A stretch of DNA of 64,000 nt from contig NZ_CP110644.1 in NCBI RefSeq assembly GCF_026153515.1, positions 3,997,501 through 4,061,500 of the forward strand. Direction: 5' to 3'. Of this stretch, positions 46,943 to 56,900 are shown piece after piece. The translations under genes were made by a program, and so were the position numbers. The notes below the pieces were generated by a model that was given only the letters and a program-made list of their open reading frames with translations, did no database searches and was not told where the DNA came from. Position 1 is the first letter of the stretch. The number at the start of each line of letters is the position of its first letter. This DNA is from Pseudomonas sp. KU26590. GTDB lineage: Bacteria > Pseudomonadota > Gammaproteobacteria > Pseudomonadales > Pseudomonadaceae.

Positions 46943-48901
46943 ATGACATCGTCTAATTCAATCACCACTCCGATAGCAATCTGTAAAAAGAACTCGGCCA
47001 ATTTGAACCTACCTTGGTTTTTGCAACGTACTGAGTATCATCCAGTTCCTGCAACTTTTAGACCTCTAGTAAACGGAGAGCGAGCATTTGGCGCGCTCTA
47101 CAAGTCAATAATGGCGGCGAAAGTGAGCATTGACTATGTTTGTTGGGGGTTTCAGCCGTCCATGTATTTTAAAAGAACCGGAAGCGCAGGTGAGCTTTGC
47201 ATCGGTGACTTATTAATTAAAAAAGGACTGGAAGGTGTAAAGGTTCGAATCTTGTGCTGGTATGACAAAACGCATGTGGCGCAAACTCAAGAAAATCCGA
47301 CACCCGGAAACAACACTATAAGTTACTTTGAAAAAGGCAAGCAAAACCGCAACGACGCTCAAGAGGATTACGATAAACAGTGGTACGGAAAAGTTAAGCA
47401 ATTGAACAAGACGAACCAAGGTATGCTTGAGCGTGTCGCTCTGGAAAAAATGCGGATACCATCGAGAGACGAAAGTTCATATCTGAAAAATATTGAATTT
47501 GCAACGCGCGACTTTAATGCCAAAGATCGCGCAGAAATCATATGGCAGTTGGCAATTCACAGCACTGACAAGAAAAACACCACAAACAACAAACTGCAGA
47601 GCACGGCAGTGATGGCTGCTTGGCCAACCCATCATCAAAAAGTAGTATTGGTTGATTACGAAAAGCCAGAGAGAGCAGTAGGCTTTGTTATGGGTCATAA
47701 CACGCTAGATGCTTACTGGGATAAGGACAGACACAGTTATGTTAGAATGCATGCCCGATTTGGCAGGAATGGTGCAACTCCGAGACAGGATATCTCGAGC
47801 ATGGTAACCGGTCCAATACTGGAACACTTGAACCACAATTTTTGCGACGCATGGAAACGACAAACGAGTATCGACTTGCTTTTGTCACGAAAGGCATTAG
47901 CTGCCGAGTTAAGGCTTAACTCAGTGGCAGGAACACCAGTCATGGCGCAAATACTGAGGACTCAAAGCCAAGAAGGTGTTCATGACATTAAACAGCTTTA
48001 TTTGAATGCTGTGAACAATGTCACTAGCTATATATATTTAGAAAATCAGTATTTTCGATGGGAACCTCTCGCCGCGGCTATCAAAAAGTCGGTGCAAGAC
48101 CAAATCAAAGGAGGACGTGATCCTGACAAGCATGGGGCGGTTCATCTGTTCGTCGTCACGAACTCTAACGATGAAGGAATAGGACCAGGCACTATGAACA
48201 CTTATAGAATGCTAGACAGTTTAGGAAAAAAAAATGTGCTGCCCAGTGTATCCAGAATAGAAAGAAACGAGGCGCTGGATCACGAGCTGGAAGCTGCGAA
48301 AATTGAAACAATCAATGCGCGACAATCCCTTGCTCGTCTGAGCGACCCTCGGATGCGCTTAAGCCCCACAGCGCTTGAGAAATTAAAGGCAGATCGACAG
48401 GCCAAATTGGATGAGGCGCAGGAACATCAAGAAAAACTAGAACATGCAATGCCCTCTGCAAAAGAAGAGAATATTGTACCGATCCCCATCCGAGGGCTAA
48501 AAATTCACATATGTACGCTGGTAGCTCCCGACTCCCCACCAGGAAACTGGATGCCGGTTTATATTCATAGCAAGCTAGCCATCATTGATGACGTCTTCAC
48601 AACGCTTGGTTCTGCGAATATCAACATACGAAGCATGGAGGTTGACAGTGAGCTGAATATCTGTCACGAACATCCAGGTCTGTCCAAGAAGCTTCGCCAG
48701 GAGCTATGGAATATACATACGGATAATAAAGGTGGGCAGGACGATGTAGCGGTTGCTTTTAGCAAGTGGCTAGATATGCTCGAAGAGAACAATAACCGAC
48801 GAGAAGGCAATAACGACCCAGAAGTAAAAGAAAAGTTATCGCCAATAGTTTCGCTTGTCGAGTTTTATCGAGACAGCGACGCGCGTACGAACATGGACTA
48901 G
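46943..48901 (+). CDS. T6SS phospholipase D effector, Tle5-like
   Basis: The protein has 652 residues with two HKD motifs: His231/Lys233/Asp238 in HHQKVVLVD, and His542/Lys544/Asp549 in HSKLAIID, the latter followed by LGSANINIRSM. This is the PLD superfamily pattern of Tle5 (PldA/PldB), which cleaves phosphatidylethanolamine in target membranes. No signal peptide is present, in keeping with delivery by the spike. It follows vgrG1 immediately and is followed by a Sel1-repeat gene, as with PldB and its immunity genes in P. aeruginosa. Codon use is AT-rich compared with the core. Confidence 0.92.
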   Translation: MTSSNSITTPIAICKKNSANLNLPWFLQRTEYHPVPATFRPLVNGERAFGALYKSIMAAKVSIDYVCWGFQPSMYFKRTGSAGELCIGDLLIKKGLEGVKVRILCWYDKTHVAQTQENPTPGNNTISYFEKGKQNRNDAQEDYDKQWYGKVKQLNKTNQGMLERVALEKMRIPSRDESSYLKNIEFATRDFNAKDRAEIIWQLAIHSTDKKNTTNNKLQSTAVMAAWPTHHQKVVLVDYEKPERAVGFVMGHNTLDAYWDKDRHSYVRMHARFGRNGATPRQDISSMVTGPILEHLNHNFCDAWKRQTSIDLLLSRKALAAELRLNSVAGTPVMAQILRTQSQEGVHDIKQLYLNAVNNVTSYIYLENQYFRWEPLAAAIKKSVQDQIKGGRDPDKHGAVHLFVVTNSNDEGIGPGTMNTYRMLDSLGKKNVLPSVSRIERNEALDHELEAAKIETINARQSLARLSDPRMRLSPTALEKLKADRQAKLDEAQEHQEKLEHAMPSAKEENIVPIPIRGLKIHICTLVAPDSPPGNWMPVYIHSKLAIIDDVFTTLGSANINIRSMEVDSELNICHEHPGLSKKLRQELWNIHTDNKGGQDDVAVAFSKWLDMLEENNNRREGNNDPEVKEKLSPIVSLVEFYRDSDARTNMD

Positions 48902-48904
48902 ATC

Positions 48905-49927
48905 ATGCACAACTTAATAGCTTACTCCCTGCCCATCCTACTTTATTTATTCGTGATACCTGAGATTAATGCCATGTCAAATAAAAATGAACAAGATATC
49001 ATTCAGGAAAACCTCGCCTTTGAATGCCACCGACAGGCAGATGCACTCCCCCCCATTAGCCAAGAGGTGGATGTTATCTATAAATATGGTCTCTACCTTC
49101 AGCAAAAAGAGGGTCCCAAGGATTTCAACGAAGCCGCTCGATATTACCGAATAGCCGCTGCTAACGGACACTATAAGGCGGCTACCAATTTGCAAGCGCT
49201 GATTTCTGAAGGCCTCGCCCGCTCTCCAAATGCTCAAAAGGAAACTATTGATCTGGTTGAGCAGTATATGGCACTGGGCGTTCCCGGTGCCTACTACGAT
49301 ATGGCGCATTATCTTGAAGCAGGTTACGGCGTTGAGCAGGACAATGAAAAAGCTAATGCATATTTTCGAAAAGCAGCGGATATGGGAAGTCCTGATGCAC
49401 AATTCTATATAGCAAAATTACTAGGTAGAATGACAGGTCCCAAGGATGTCATGGTCCAAATGCGACGCTGCGCGGCCTACCAAGGCCATACACAAGCGGC
49501 ACGTGAATTGGCGGGTTTTTTGCGTGTAAGAAAAAAATATGAAGAAACCGTTAGTGCATATCATCAAGGCGCAAAATCGGGTGATGCTACCTCAGCTAGA
49601 AGACTTGCTGAGGCGTTTAAAGGTCCATCATCAACGGATGACCTTTACTACATGAAATTAACTGCTGACGAAGAGCGGACAAAAAGGTATGCTGCTATTA
49701 ATAATTTCCTTGAGCAAAACGAACAACTGAGTCCCAAAGTCCCAGATATTGACTCTATAGTTCCGCTCCCCCCTGCCAAACTTCCCGCTTGGGATGGAAC
49801 CTTTCAATGGCAAAAAGAACGTACCGCAAAAGCAGTTCCTAACAATCCTGACGACGCATTGATTCAACGGCTGAGCAAAGAAAAAAACCTGGACCCCGCG
49901 ACGGGCCTACCCTTGCCGAAAAATTGA
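48905..49927 (+). CDS. Sel1-repeat protein, candidate Tli5-type immunity protein
   Basis: The protein has 340 residues with a signal peptide (residues 1-23, ending near INAMS). Several Sel1 repeats follow, such as EAARYYRIAAANGHYKAA and NAYFRKAADMGSPDAQFYI. The C-terminal part is Pro-rich. The export signal places it in the periplasm, where it could block incoming phospholipase D. It begins three bases after the effector gene, with no strong ribosome site of its own, so it is probably translationally coupled. Confidence 0.85.
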   Translation: MHNLIAYSLPILLYLFVIPEINAMSNKNEQDIIQENLAFECHRQADALPPISQEVDVIYKYGLYLQQKEGPKDFNEAARYYRIAAANGHYKAATNLQALISEGLARSPNAQKETIDLVEQYMALGVPGAYYDMAHYLEAGYGVEQDNEKANAYFRKAADMGSPDAQFYIAKLLGRMTGPKDVMVQMRRCAAYQGHTQAARELAGFLRVRKKYEETVSAYHQGAKSGDATSARRLAEAFKGPSSTDDLYYMKLTADEERTKRYAAINNFLEQNEQLSPKVPDIDSIVPLPPAKLPAWDGTFQWQKERTAKAVPNNPDDALIQRLSKEKNLDPATGLPLPKN

Positions 49928-50018
49928 AAAACCATCATGCGATTTCTAATGGGTGCTAACAGACGTAAGCGACGTGGCGCGTACGACCAAGAAAAAATAT
50001 ATACGTGAGGTGAATACC

Positions 50019-50348
50019 ATGTTTCCATTATTTCTGTTCGCTAGTGTTTCTTTTGGATTGCTGTACATCGGCTACGTCATTTTCTGGGTCATCAGGTCAA
50101 ACAAAAAAGGGGGCATTTTAAACGTATTGACTGCCGGTACACTATTAAAAATGGCCTGCGCGTTCCTCACCCTGTGTATTGCTTCAGGGGCTGTCTTTAT
50201 GGGAGGCACTGCTGGCGCAATCAGCGGTTCCGGAGGTAGTGCCGAGGGTCGGGAAATGCTAGAGACGATGCTGAGCATAAGTGAGTCTTGCGTATATGCG
50301 ACGTTAGCTTTAGCAGCGGCAGCCTTGATCAGGCGTTTTTTGAAATGA
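50019..50348 (+). CDS. small membrane protein of the vgrG cassettes (copy 1)
   Basis: The protein has 109 residues with three predicted helices (about 3-25, 42-62 and 90-106). A Gly/Ser-rich segment GGTAGAISGSGGSAEG lies between helices two and three. It is related to the copies at 54043 and 60189, with shared GGI.N.LT, SGA.F and GSGGS elements, but is the most divergent. No known family. The ATG has GTGAGG upstream. It follows the Sel1 gene and precedes a decayed lipase cassette. Confidence 0.8.
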   Translation: MFPLFLFASVSFGLLYIGYVIFWVIRSNKKGGILNVLTAGTLLKMACAFLTLCIASGAVFMGGTAGAISGSGGSAEGREMLETMLSISESCVYATLALAAAALIRRFLK

Positions 50349-50437
50349 ATGTCTATCATGATATGTGTGGACGCTGATCTTGGACTGCCCCAGTTGCTGA
50401 CGTAAGATTGCCTCATTCCTTAACCTAGAAAAGTCCA

Positions 50438-51478
50438 TGCGGCTATAACTGGTTAAAAAGCAACGAAGACTCCGCAAAGAATCTTGAGAGTTATATAAAT
50501 TTCGTATTGAACGACTGCAAGACTCGTCTTAAATATACATGTGAAAAAGTAATCATAGTAACTCATTCAATGGGTGGGTTAGTAGCAAGAATGTGTGCAA
50601 AGAAAACCCACATAATATTATGGGTATTGTACATGGTGTTCAACCTGCTATCGGCGCAGGAACGGCTTATTACAGGGTGCGTGCGGGATGGGAAGATATC
50701 GCAGGCCGCTTGGCGATCGGTGCAAACGCTGTAGAAGTGACCCCAATATTTGCGTCTCCAGGACCGCTACAGCTTTTGACTAATCATTTATATGGTAACA
50801 ATTGGCTATCAGCACGGTGGGAAAATAATACTGGTGGCTTACTAATGCAATCACTAAAAACAACGATCCTTATAACGAGATTTATGCTATCCCTAACAAG
50901 TGGTAGCGCCTAATGAATCCTTATCTTATAGACCCTGGAAACAATATATTACGGATCTTATGACAGCAAAAGAGTTCCATGCGGAACTCGAAAACTACTA
51001 CTTTAACCCAACTTATGTGCATTTTGGAGCAGATAGAAAACAACCAGCCTGGAATAAAATAACCTGGATAATTACTCCATTAAAAAATAACGCCATGATT
51101 TGGGCATCAAAACTGAATCAACAGCAGACTCCAAGTCTAGAATTAAATTCTGATACTGGCAGTAATAGCTTAGTCGTGAGAAATCTTGAAACTGCAGGGA
51201 ACATAGCCTATAGCACGTTTAATGGGCAAGGCGTAATCGGCGCAGATTATGCTGGGGATGCTTACCGTGCCCACATGGGCAAGCAAGATGAGGGCGGCGA
51301 TGGAACGGTGTCAACACTGTCCGGACAAGCGCCTACTGCTCACGTAAAATTTTCTGCAATGCTTAAAGGTTTCGCCCACGGCACATCATATGATAACCAA
51401 ACAGTCAGAGCAGTAACCGTACACTCTATAATAAATATAGCTAAAAGAGCAAAAAGCTATGTTGACCGCGCAACCTAA
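50438..51478 (+). pseudogene. Tle4-like lipase, decayed copy
   Basis: This region matches the intact lipase at 57336 from its middle to its end. It begins at GYNWLKSNE without the first 200 or so codons. The nucleophile motif VTHSMGGLVAR is readable, then frames change near 50,600 and again before 50,910, and a TAG replaces an expected Trp codon in the IPNKW segment. The last 190 codons are open (FHAELENYYFNPTYVHFG, DEGGDGTVSTLSG). The gene cannot make an active lipase, but the following immunity genes remain. Confidence 0.88.
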
Positions 51479-52544
51479 AAAGAACTATGTAATCATAGCA
51501 CTCGGCTTTGCCATCAGCCTATCAATTATTTTTATGCTATTTTACAAAGAGGAACTCGCAAAAATGCGAACCGCCAAAAATACCAAAACATATTCCGCGG
51601 CCATCGCTCGCTACAGTGTTGAGATACCAGAGAGCATGAAGCTCGCTGATGTTGCACTCAACAAGAATGGCATTCCTATAAAGGTATACTTTGATTATAT
51701 AAAACCGCGTACAGAACGATTAGTCGACAGTTCATTGGCGGCGATAAAGAATAATGAGACAGGCCGTAAAACTATAGAAAAGCCAGCGGAGATATCACGC
51801 CCATCGGACACTGCGTGGATGATTGCATATAATCACAAACGCGTGACAGGTGTTGATGTCTATGGTAAACCGATGAACGAGATTTCAAACAGCTCTCTAG
51901 GATTTGTGTGGAAAAAAAATATACTGCTGGAGGTAGGCGGAGAGCGCACTTTAGAAGATCCATCTCGCATTGCTTTCTTAATGTCACGCTTTGATGTATC
52001 AGATGATAGGAATAGCGGGTTTTGTTTTGTCAAAGGCTGTATTGAAGGTAACGAAAATGAACGTGAGTCCGTAAGTGTTTCTTTTGAAGACACTAACATC
52101 AAGGGATTTAATATCGGATTCAACATTGACACCTACCAAGGCGAACCTAACCTTCCACTTTCTGATCGGACGCCAAGCGTCCCTGACTTGGAATTACCTG
52201 GCGCGTTAAAATGGCTCAGTGACTCAGACAATAGAATCAAAAAATTTAAAAACTCCAGTAGAGTGATACGCGATTTTAATGGAGAAGAGATTATTGAAGG
52301 CACAACTCAAAAGCTGAATGGCACGTACCTAACTGAAATCACCGGTATGTGGTACTACCCCGGCATGCCGGAAGACGTTCAGAAACCAGAAATCAGGATA
52401 ACCGCGACTTACTCGTTCACCTCCGATCATTTACCTGACATCGCCCCTAGTTTCCCAAGCCGATCACAAAAAGTTTTGACTGAAGAAGAATTTCTCTCAT
52501 CTTGGAACAATTTGCTTGAGTCTTTCCATCCGAATAAACTCTAA
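51459..52544 (+). CDS. Tli4-like immunity protein, copy A
   Basis: The protein has 361 residues with one N-terminal membrane anchor (about 9-30). The rest should face the periplasm. Motifs shared with the gene at 52842 are GIPIKVYFDYIK, LGFVWKKN, a CFVKGCIE pair of cysteines, and MWYYPGMPEDVQKPEI. The set resembles the two-part Tli4 immunity family that protects against Tle4 lipases. It overlaps the end of the decayed lipase by 20 bases, keeping the effector-immunity order. Confidence 0.8.
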   Translation: MLTAQPKKNYVIIALGFAISLSIIFMLFYKEELAKMRTAKNTKTYSAAIARYSVEIPESMKLADVALNKNGIPIKVYFDYIKPRTERLVDSSLAAIKNNETGRKTIEKPAEISRPSDTAWMIAYNHKRVTGVDVYGKPMNEISNSSLGFVWKKNILLEVGGERTLEDPSRIAFLMSRFDVSDDRNSGFCFVKGCIEGNENERESVSVSFEDTNIKGFNIGFNIDTYQGEPNLPLSDRTPSVPDLELPGALKWLSDSDNRIKKFKNSSRVIRDFNGEEIIEGTTQKLNGTYLTEITGMWYYPGMPEDVQKPEIRITATYSFTSDHLPDIAPSFPSRSQKVLTEEEFLSSWNNLLESFHPNKL

Positions 52545-52576
52545 AAATCCGCTAAGACTTAGAATACCGATAACAC

Positions 52577-52835
52577 ATGAAAAGCCTATTCAAATTCATA
52601 AAATTGTGCGTATTTTCGGCAATATTAATTACTATTCATAGCGAGCCAACCTTAGCTCAAGAGTGCGGAAAAAACTACATAACTACCGAAAAATGGGATG
52701 CGCATTACTTTGGAAGATTCAAACTAGAGCTTCCTGCAAGTTCTAAAGTTATAACCGACTACAAGATATACAACGAAGACATTTAACTAATCGGAAAAAA
52801 CGGGAAATCCCAGATAAAATCGCTAAAGAAGCTCA
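52577..52835 (+). pseudogene. Tli-like immunity gene fragment with internal stop
   Basis: Sixty-nine codons read as a signal peptide plus HYFGRFKLELPASSKVITDY, matching the first part of the gene at 59038. A TAA then replaces a Lys codon (YNEDI followed by LIGKNGKS in the same frame), and similarity ends soon after. It is a truncated remnant rather than a small gene. Confidence 0.85.
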
Positions 52836-52841
52836 AAATTT

Positions 52842-53927
52842 ATGTTAAAGCTCAATACGGAAAGAAGCAAAAAAAACATACTAATCCTATTTTCAATGTT
52901 TTTACTAGCGCTATTATTTACGACATTAAACACATGTAAGGAGCAGCAGGAAATGATTTCCGACAGAAAGACGGACATGAAAAAATTTTTAACTGGACGT
53001 TACGTAATTAGCTTGCCGGCTAGTGCCAAAATGGTGGAGGCAAACTTAGTGGTTAGTGGTGTACCCATAAAAATCCAGCCTGACTATTTAAAGGCTCGAG
53101 CTATACACGCTGCCGAAAAGGAATGGACATCAATATATGAAAAAAATATCACTAACAAAATACAATCTGCGGAACGAGAAATCCTACCTAACAATACACA
53201 ACTTTTAAAGTATAACCACATTCGCATACAGGGCGAAGGGCTTGACGGCTCAGCGATAGATAAAATCGCCTTTTCGACACTTGCCTACATCTGGAGGGAC
53301 AATACGTTCTTCACCTTAGGTGGAGATGGCGCGCTAAATAAAGACAACGAAATTAAAGCATTGATCAACAAGCTTGAAGCAGAGTCAAAAGACCTTAAAG
53401 AATCATCTCTTTGCTACGTGACAGGTTGCATAAGCCAAAAAACTGGAGATGAGGCCATAGACATAAATTTTGAGCTTTCAGATATAGCAAATCTTAAAGC
53501 GAAATTTCAATCAGATCAGTATGGCGGTGAAGCTAATTCAGCCTTGTCTGAAAGGAAGCTAAGCTCTACCCTAATTGATTTAGGTGATGAAGCTGACTGG
53601 ATTATGAAATCGGACTATCAGCACCACACTTATCGAAATGCGAAACGCATTTTGCACGACTTATCTGGTGAAGAGGTTATCGAGGCAAGCGTTCAAAAAT
53701 CAGCGGGGAATTATCTGATTGAAGTCAACGCAAAATGGTATTACCCAGGCATTCCAGGCGTTGCTGAAAAACCAGAAATTACGATACAGCTAGATTACAG
53801 TTATACCGTAGATAAAAAACCTTCAAGCCCTGCAGGTTTTTTTGACAAGACCGCAGGTAGTGACATAACCGAAGCTGACTTTATGCATATCTGGGACACA
53901 GCTCTTGATTCTTTTAGCTTTCGATAG
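52842..53927 (+). CDS. Tli4-like immunity protein, copy B
   Basis: A 361-residue homologue of the protein at 51459, with an N-terminal anchor (about 12-30) that contains a Cys near its end and could be lipidated. Shared motifs are VSGVPIKIQPDYLKA, LAYIWRDN, LCYVTGCIS and KWYYPGIPGVAEKPEI. The rest is diverged, as expected when immunity proteins track different effector variants. It is AT-rich and lies after the broken fragment, 115 bases before the second small membrane protein gene. Confidence 0.8.
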   Translation: MLKLNTERSKKNILILFSMFLLALLFTTLNTCKEQQEMISDRKTDMKKFLTGRYVISLPASAKMVEANLVVSGVPIKIQPDYLKARAIHAAEKEWTSIYEKNITNKIQSAEREILPNNTQLLKYNHIRIQGEGLDGSAIDKIAFSTLAYIWRDNTFFTLGGDGALNKDNEIKALINKLEAESKDLKESSLCYVTGCISQKTGDEAIDINFELSDIANLKAKFQSDQYGGEANSALSERKLSSTLIDLGDEADWIMKSDYQHHTYRNAKRILHDLSGEEVIEASVQKSAGNYLIEVNAKWYYPGIPGVAEKPEITIQLDYSYTVDKKPSSPAGFFDKTAGSDITEADFMHIWDTALDSFSFR

Positions 53928-54018
53928 TATGGCTGCCAGAAGCAGGACTAGGGTGAATGACTGACCCGCGTACATAATCAATGCAGCACATCATGTGCTA
54001 CCACTGAGAACAGTATTT

Positions 54019-56900
54019 GACAATTAATTTATAGAGAACACAATGATAATGCTCGTTTTTTTTGCCATTGCGTTGTTTGGAATAGCTTATGTGGTAACCG
54101 TGATCTTTCGTGTTGTCAATGCGGATGCTAGAGGGGGCATTTCAAACATCCTAACCTGTATTACTTTATTTAAAATGTCACTCTCATTTTTGGCCGTATG
54201 TATAACATCGGGAGCTATTTTTTTAGGCGGATCTGCCAGTGGCATCAGCGGATCAGGCGGCAGCACAGAAAACCAACAACTCCTTGATACAGCATCACAT
54301 ATTAGTGAATTCTGTCTCTACGCAAGTTTAGCTTTAGCTATAGCGGCGCTGATCAGTTATGCCCATAAGAAAAATATTCTATAGATGAGTCAATCAGGAT
54401 AGTGGGGTTACTCGCTTAATACACGGCCATTACCCATTATCTTGCCATTGACATTGCCTTTTTATCGAGGCTATTCGGCCACTAAGGCAGGCTCCCGCTT
54501 AAAGAAAACACTTGAGCGATTGTCCTGACCGCGCCAGAGTTACGCGGATATCCAGAGTAAGGGAGCTACACCATGGATCTGACATTCGGTACCGCCCTCA
54601 GCCAGAGCGGACGCCTGCTACAACTCACCACGCCGCTGGGCGAGCATCAGCTTCAGGCCCTGCGCGTGCACGGGGTCGAGCGCATCGGGCGCGTGCCTCG
54701 CTACACCCTCGACGTGGTGGTGCAGGACACCGAATACGATCCTGAAAAACTCATCGGCCAGCCCGTCAGCCTCGCGATTCTCTGTGATGACGGTTCTCCC
54801 GCGCAGCGTCATGGCCTGGTCGAGAGCGTGCGCTATCTGGGCAATGACGGAGGTCTGCACGACTGGCAACTGGTCTTCGCCCCTTGGTTCAGCCTGCTCG
54901 AATACCGCCTCGACTGCCGCATCTGGCAGGACAAAAACCTGCCGACGATTCTGGAAGCGGTTTTCTCGCTGTACGAACAGGCCAAGGGCAATTACCGCCT
55001 GGACCTGCGGCGCGAATACGCCCCGCTGTCCTACGTCACCCAGTTCAATGAAAGTGATGCCAACTTCGTGCAGCGCTGGTGCGAGCAGGAAGGTCTTTTC
55101 TGGTACGTCGAGCATACGGCTGACAAACATTGCATCGTCTTTACCGACACCGTCGATACCCTCCCCGCGCTGGCACCGCAGAGCATTCGCTTCCACACCC
55201 AGAACGCCACTGAAAAACAGGACGGCATTACTCAATGGAGCAGTGGCTCGCAGTTGCTCAGCGGCAAGCTGCACTGGCGCAGTGTCGATTACCTGGCCCA
55301 CGGCCAGCCACGTGAAACCGTGATGCCGGCCTTGCAGGCCGCTTCGGCCCCGCAGGCGCTGGAGCGGTACGAGTATCAAGGCCAATACGGCTGGCAGAAG
55401 CAGGATCGCGGCGAATGGCTGAGCCGGGTACAGATCGAGCAGCGTGAGTCGCAGGCTCGTCGCGTGCAGGGCCAAAGCGGCGTGCGGCAAATGGAAGCCG
55501 GACGCTGGTTTGACCTGACCCAGCATCCGCTGTACGAACGCAAGGCGGCTGAAGAGCGCCAGTTCCTGCTGATCGAAGTCGAGATCTTCGCCGAGAGCAA
55601 CCTGCCGCTGGCCAAGGAACGTCGCGAAGTGCCGGGCAGTCTGGCGGCGCTGTTCAGAACTGTTCGTCCTGAGCCTTCAGGAATTGGGGTCGTGAACAAG
55701 GTAGCGGACACCTTGGGCGTGGGCAGTCATGGTTTCTTCCTCAACCGCTTCGAAGGCCAGTTGCACAGCGTGCCGTTTCGCAGCCCCGCTGAGCATTTCA
55801 AGCCGAATAATCCCGGCCCGCAGACCGCCGTGGTAGTCACACCCAACGGTCATGAGGTGTTTACAGACACTCTGAACCGGGTCTGCGTACGCTTCCACTG
55901 GGACCGCCTGTCTCAGGATGGCGAGTTGGGCTCATGCTGGCTGCGCATGATGCAACCGAGCAGCGGCCCGGACTGGGGCAGTGTGCATGTGCCGCGTGCC
56001 GGTGAAGAGGTGGTCATCACCTTCCTGGATAACGACATTGATCGGCCACTGGTCATGGGCCAGGTCTACGGCGGTCATAAGCCGGCCTGGCACTCCAGCG
56101 GGCTGATGGCCGGTTACAAGAGCAAGGAAGTCGGCGGCGGTGGCTTCAACCAGTGGGTGATGGACGACTCAACCGGACAGGTCCGTACCCAGATCCACAG
56201 CAGCCACGGGCATACGCAGCTTAACCTTGGTTACCTGATCGACCAGCGAGGTAACAACCGGGGTGGCTTGCGCGGCACGGGTTTCGAGTTACGCACCGAT
56301 GCCTACGGCGCACTGCGCGCTCAGCAAGGTCTTTACCTCAGCACCTGGAAACGCAGCGGAGCCCAGGGCGCACAGATCGATGCCAGCGAAGCGCAGCAAC
56401 AACTGAAAAACAGCGAGCAGCGCGTCAAGACCTTGTCCGACACCGCGCAACAGCACAATGCCCTACCCATGCAGGAAGGCCTGGACAGCCTGACCCAGCT
56501 CAACAGCGACGCCGATGTGACCTACGGCAGCGACGACGGCACCCCGAGCCAGGGCCCCGGCGAACAACAACGCAACGGCGGCGACACCGCCTGGGCAATA
56601 CGCAGCGGCGGACGCGGCAAGACACCGGGTTACCAGCAACCTCTGCTGATTGCCTCCTCCCCTGCCGATATCGCCACCGCCACGCCGAAAAGCACCCACC
56701 TGCACAGCGGCAAACACCTGACCCTGAGCACCGGCGAAGACGTAAGCATCGCCAGCGGTAAATCCTTGCTGGCCAGCGTGGCGCAAAGCATCAGCCTGTT
56801 TGCACAGAACGCGGGGGCCAAACTGTTTGCGGCAAAGGGCAAGATCGAGTTGCAGGCGCAAAGTGATGCAATGGAGCTGACGGCGCAGCAGGGGGTGAAA
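54019..56900 (+). repeat. duplicated block, copy A (small membrane gene, leader, vgrG2)
   Basis: The block from GACAATTAATTTA through most of vgrG2 is repeated at 60163-63045 with an almost constant offset near 6145. The 188-base leader before vgrG2 is also shared. Inside, about 1.2 kb (near 55630-56855) is almost identical at the DNA level to copy B. Confidence 0.9.
54043..54384 (+). CDS. small membrane protein of the vgrG cassettes (copy 2)
   Basis: The protein has 113 residues with three predicted helices. It is nearly the same as the copy at 60189. Key segments are RGGISNILT, SFLAVCITSGAIFLGGSA, GISGSGGSTENQQLLD and YASLALAIAALISYAHKK. No catalytic or known binding motif is seen. It precedes vgrG2 by 188 bases on the same strand. 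Confidence 0.85.
   Translation: MIMLVFFAIALFGIAYVVTVIFRVVNADARGGISNILTCITLFKMSLSFLAVCITSGAIFLGGSASGISGSGGSTENQQLLDTASHISEFCLYASLALAIAALISYAHKKNIL

Noticed and set aside
54618..55526. Antisense frames of about 300 codons in the vgrG genes
   Set aside because: They recur opposite all three vgrG copies because the DNA is duplicated; they follow the codon bias of vgrG and have no domain.
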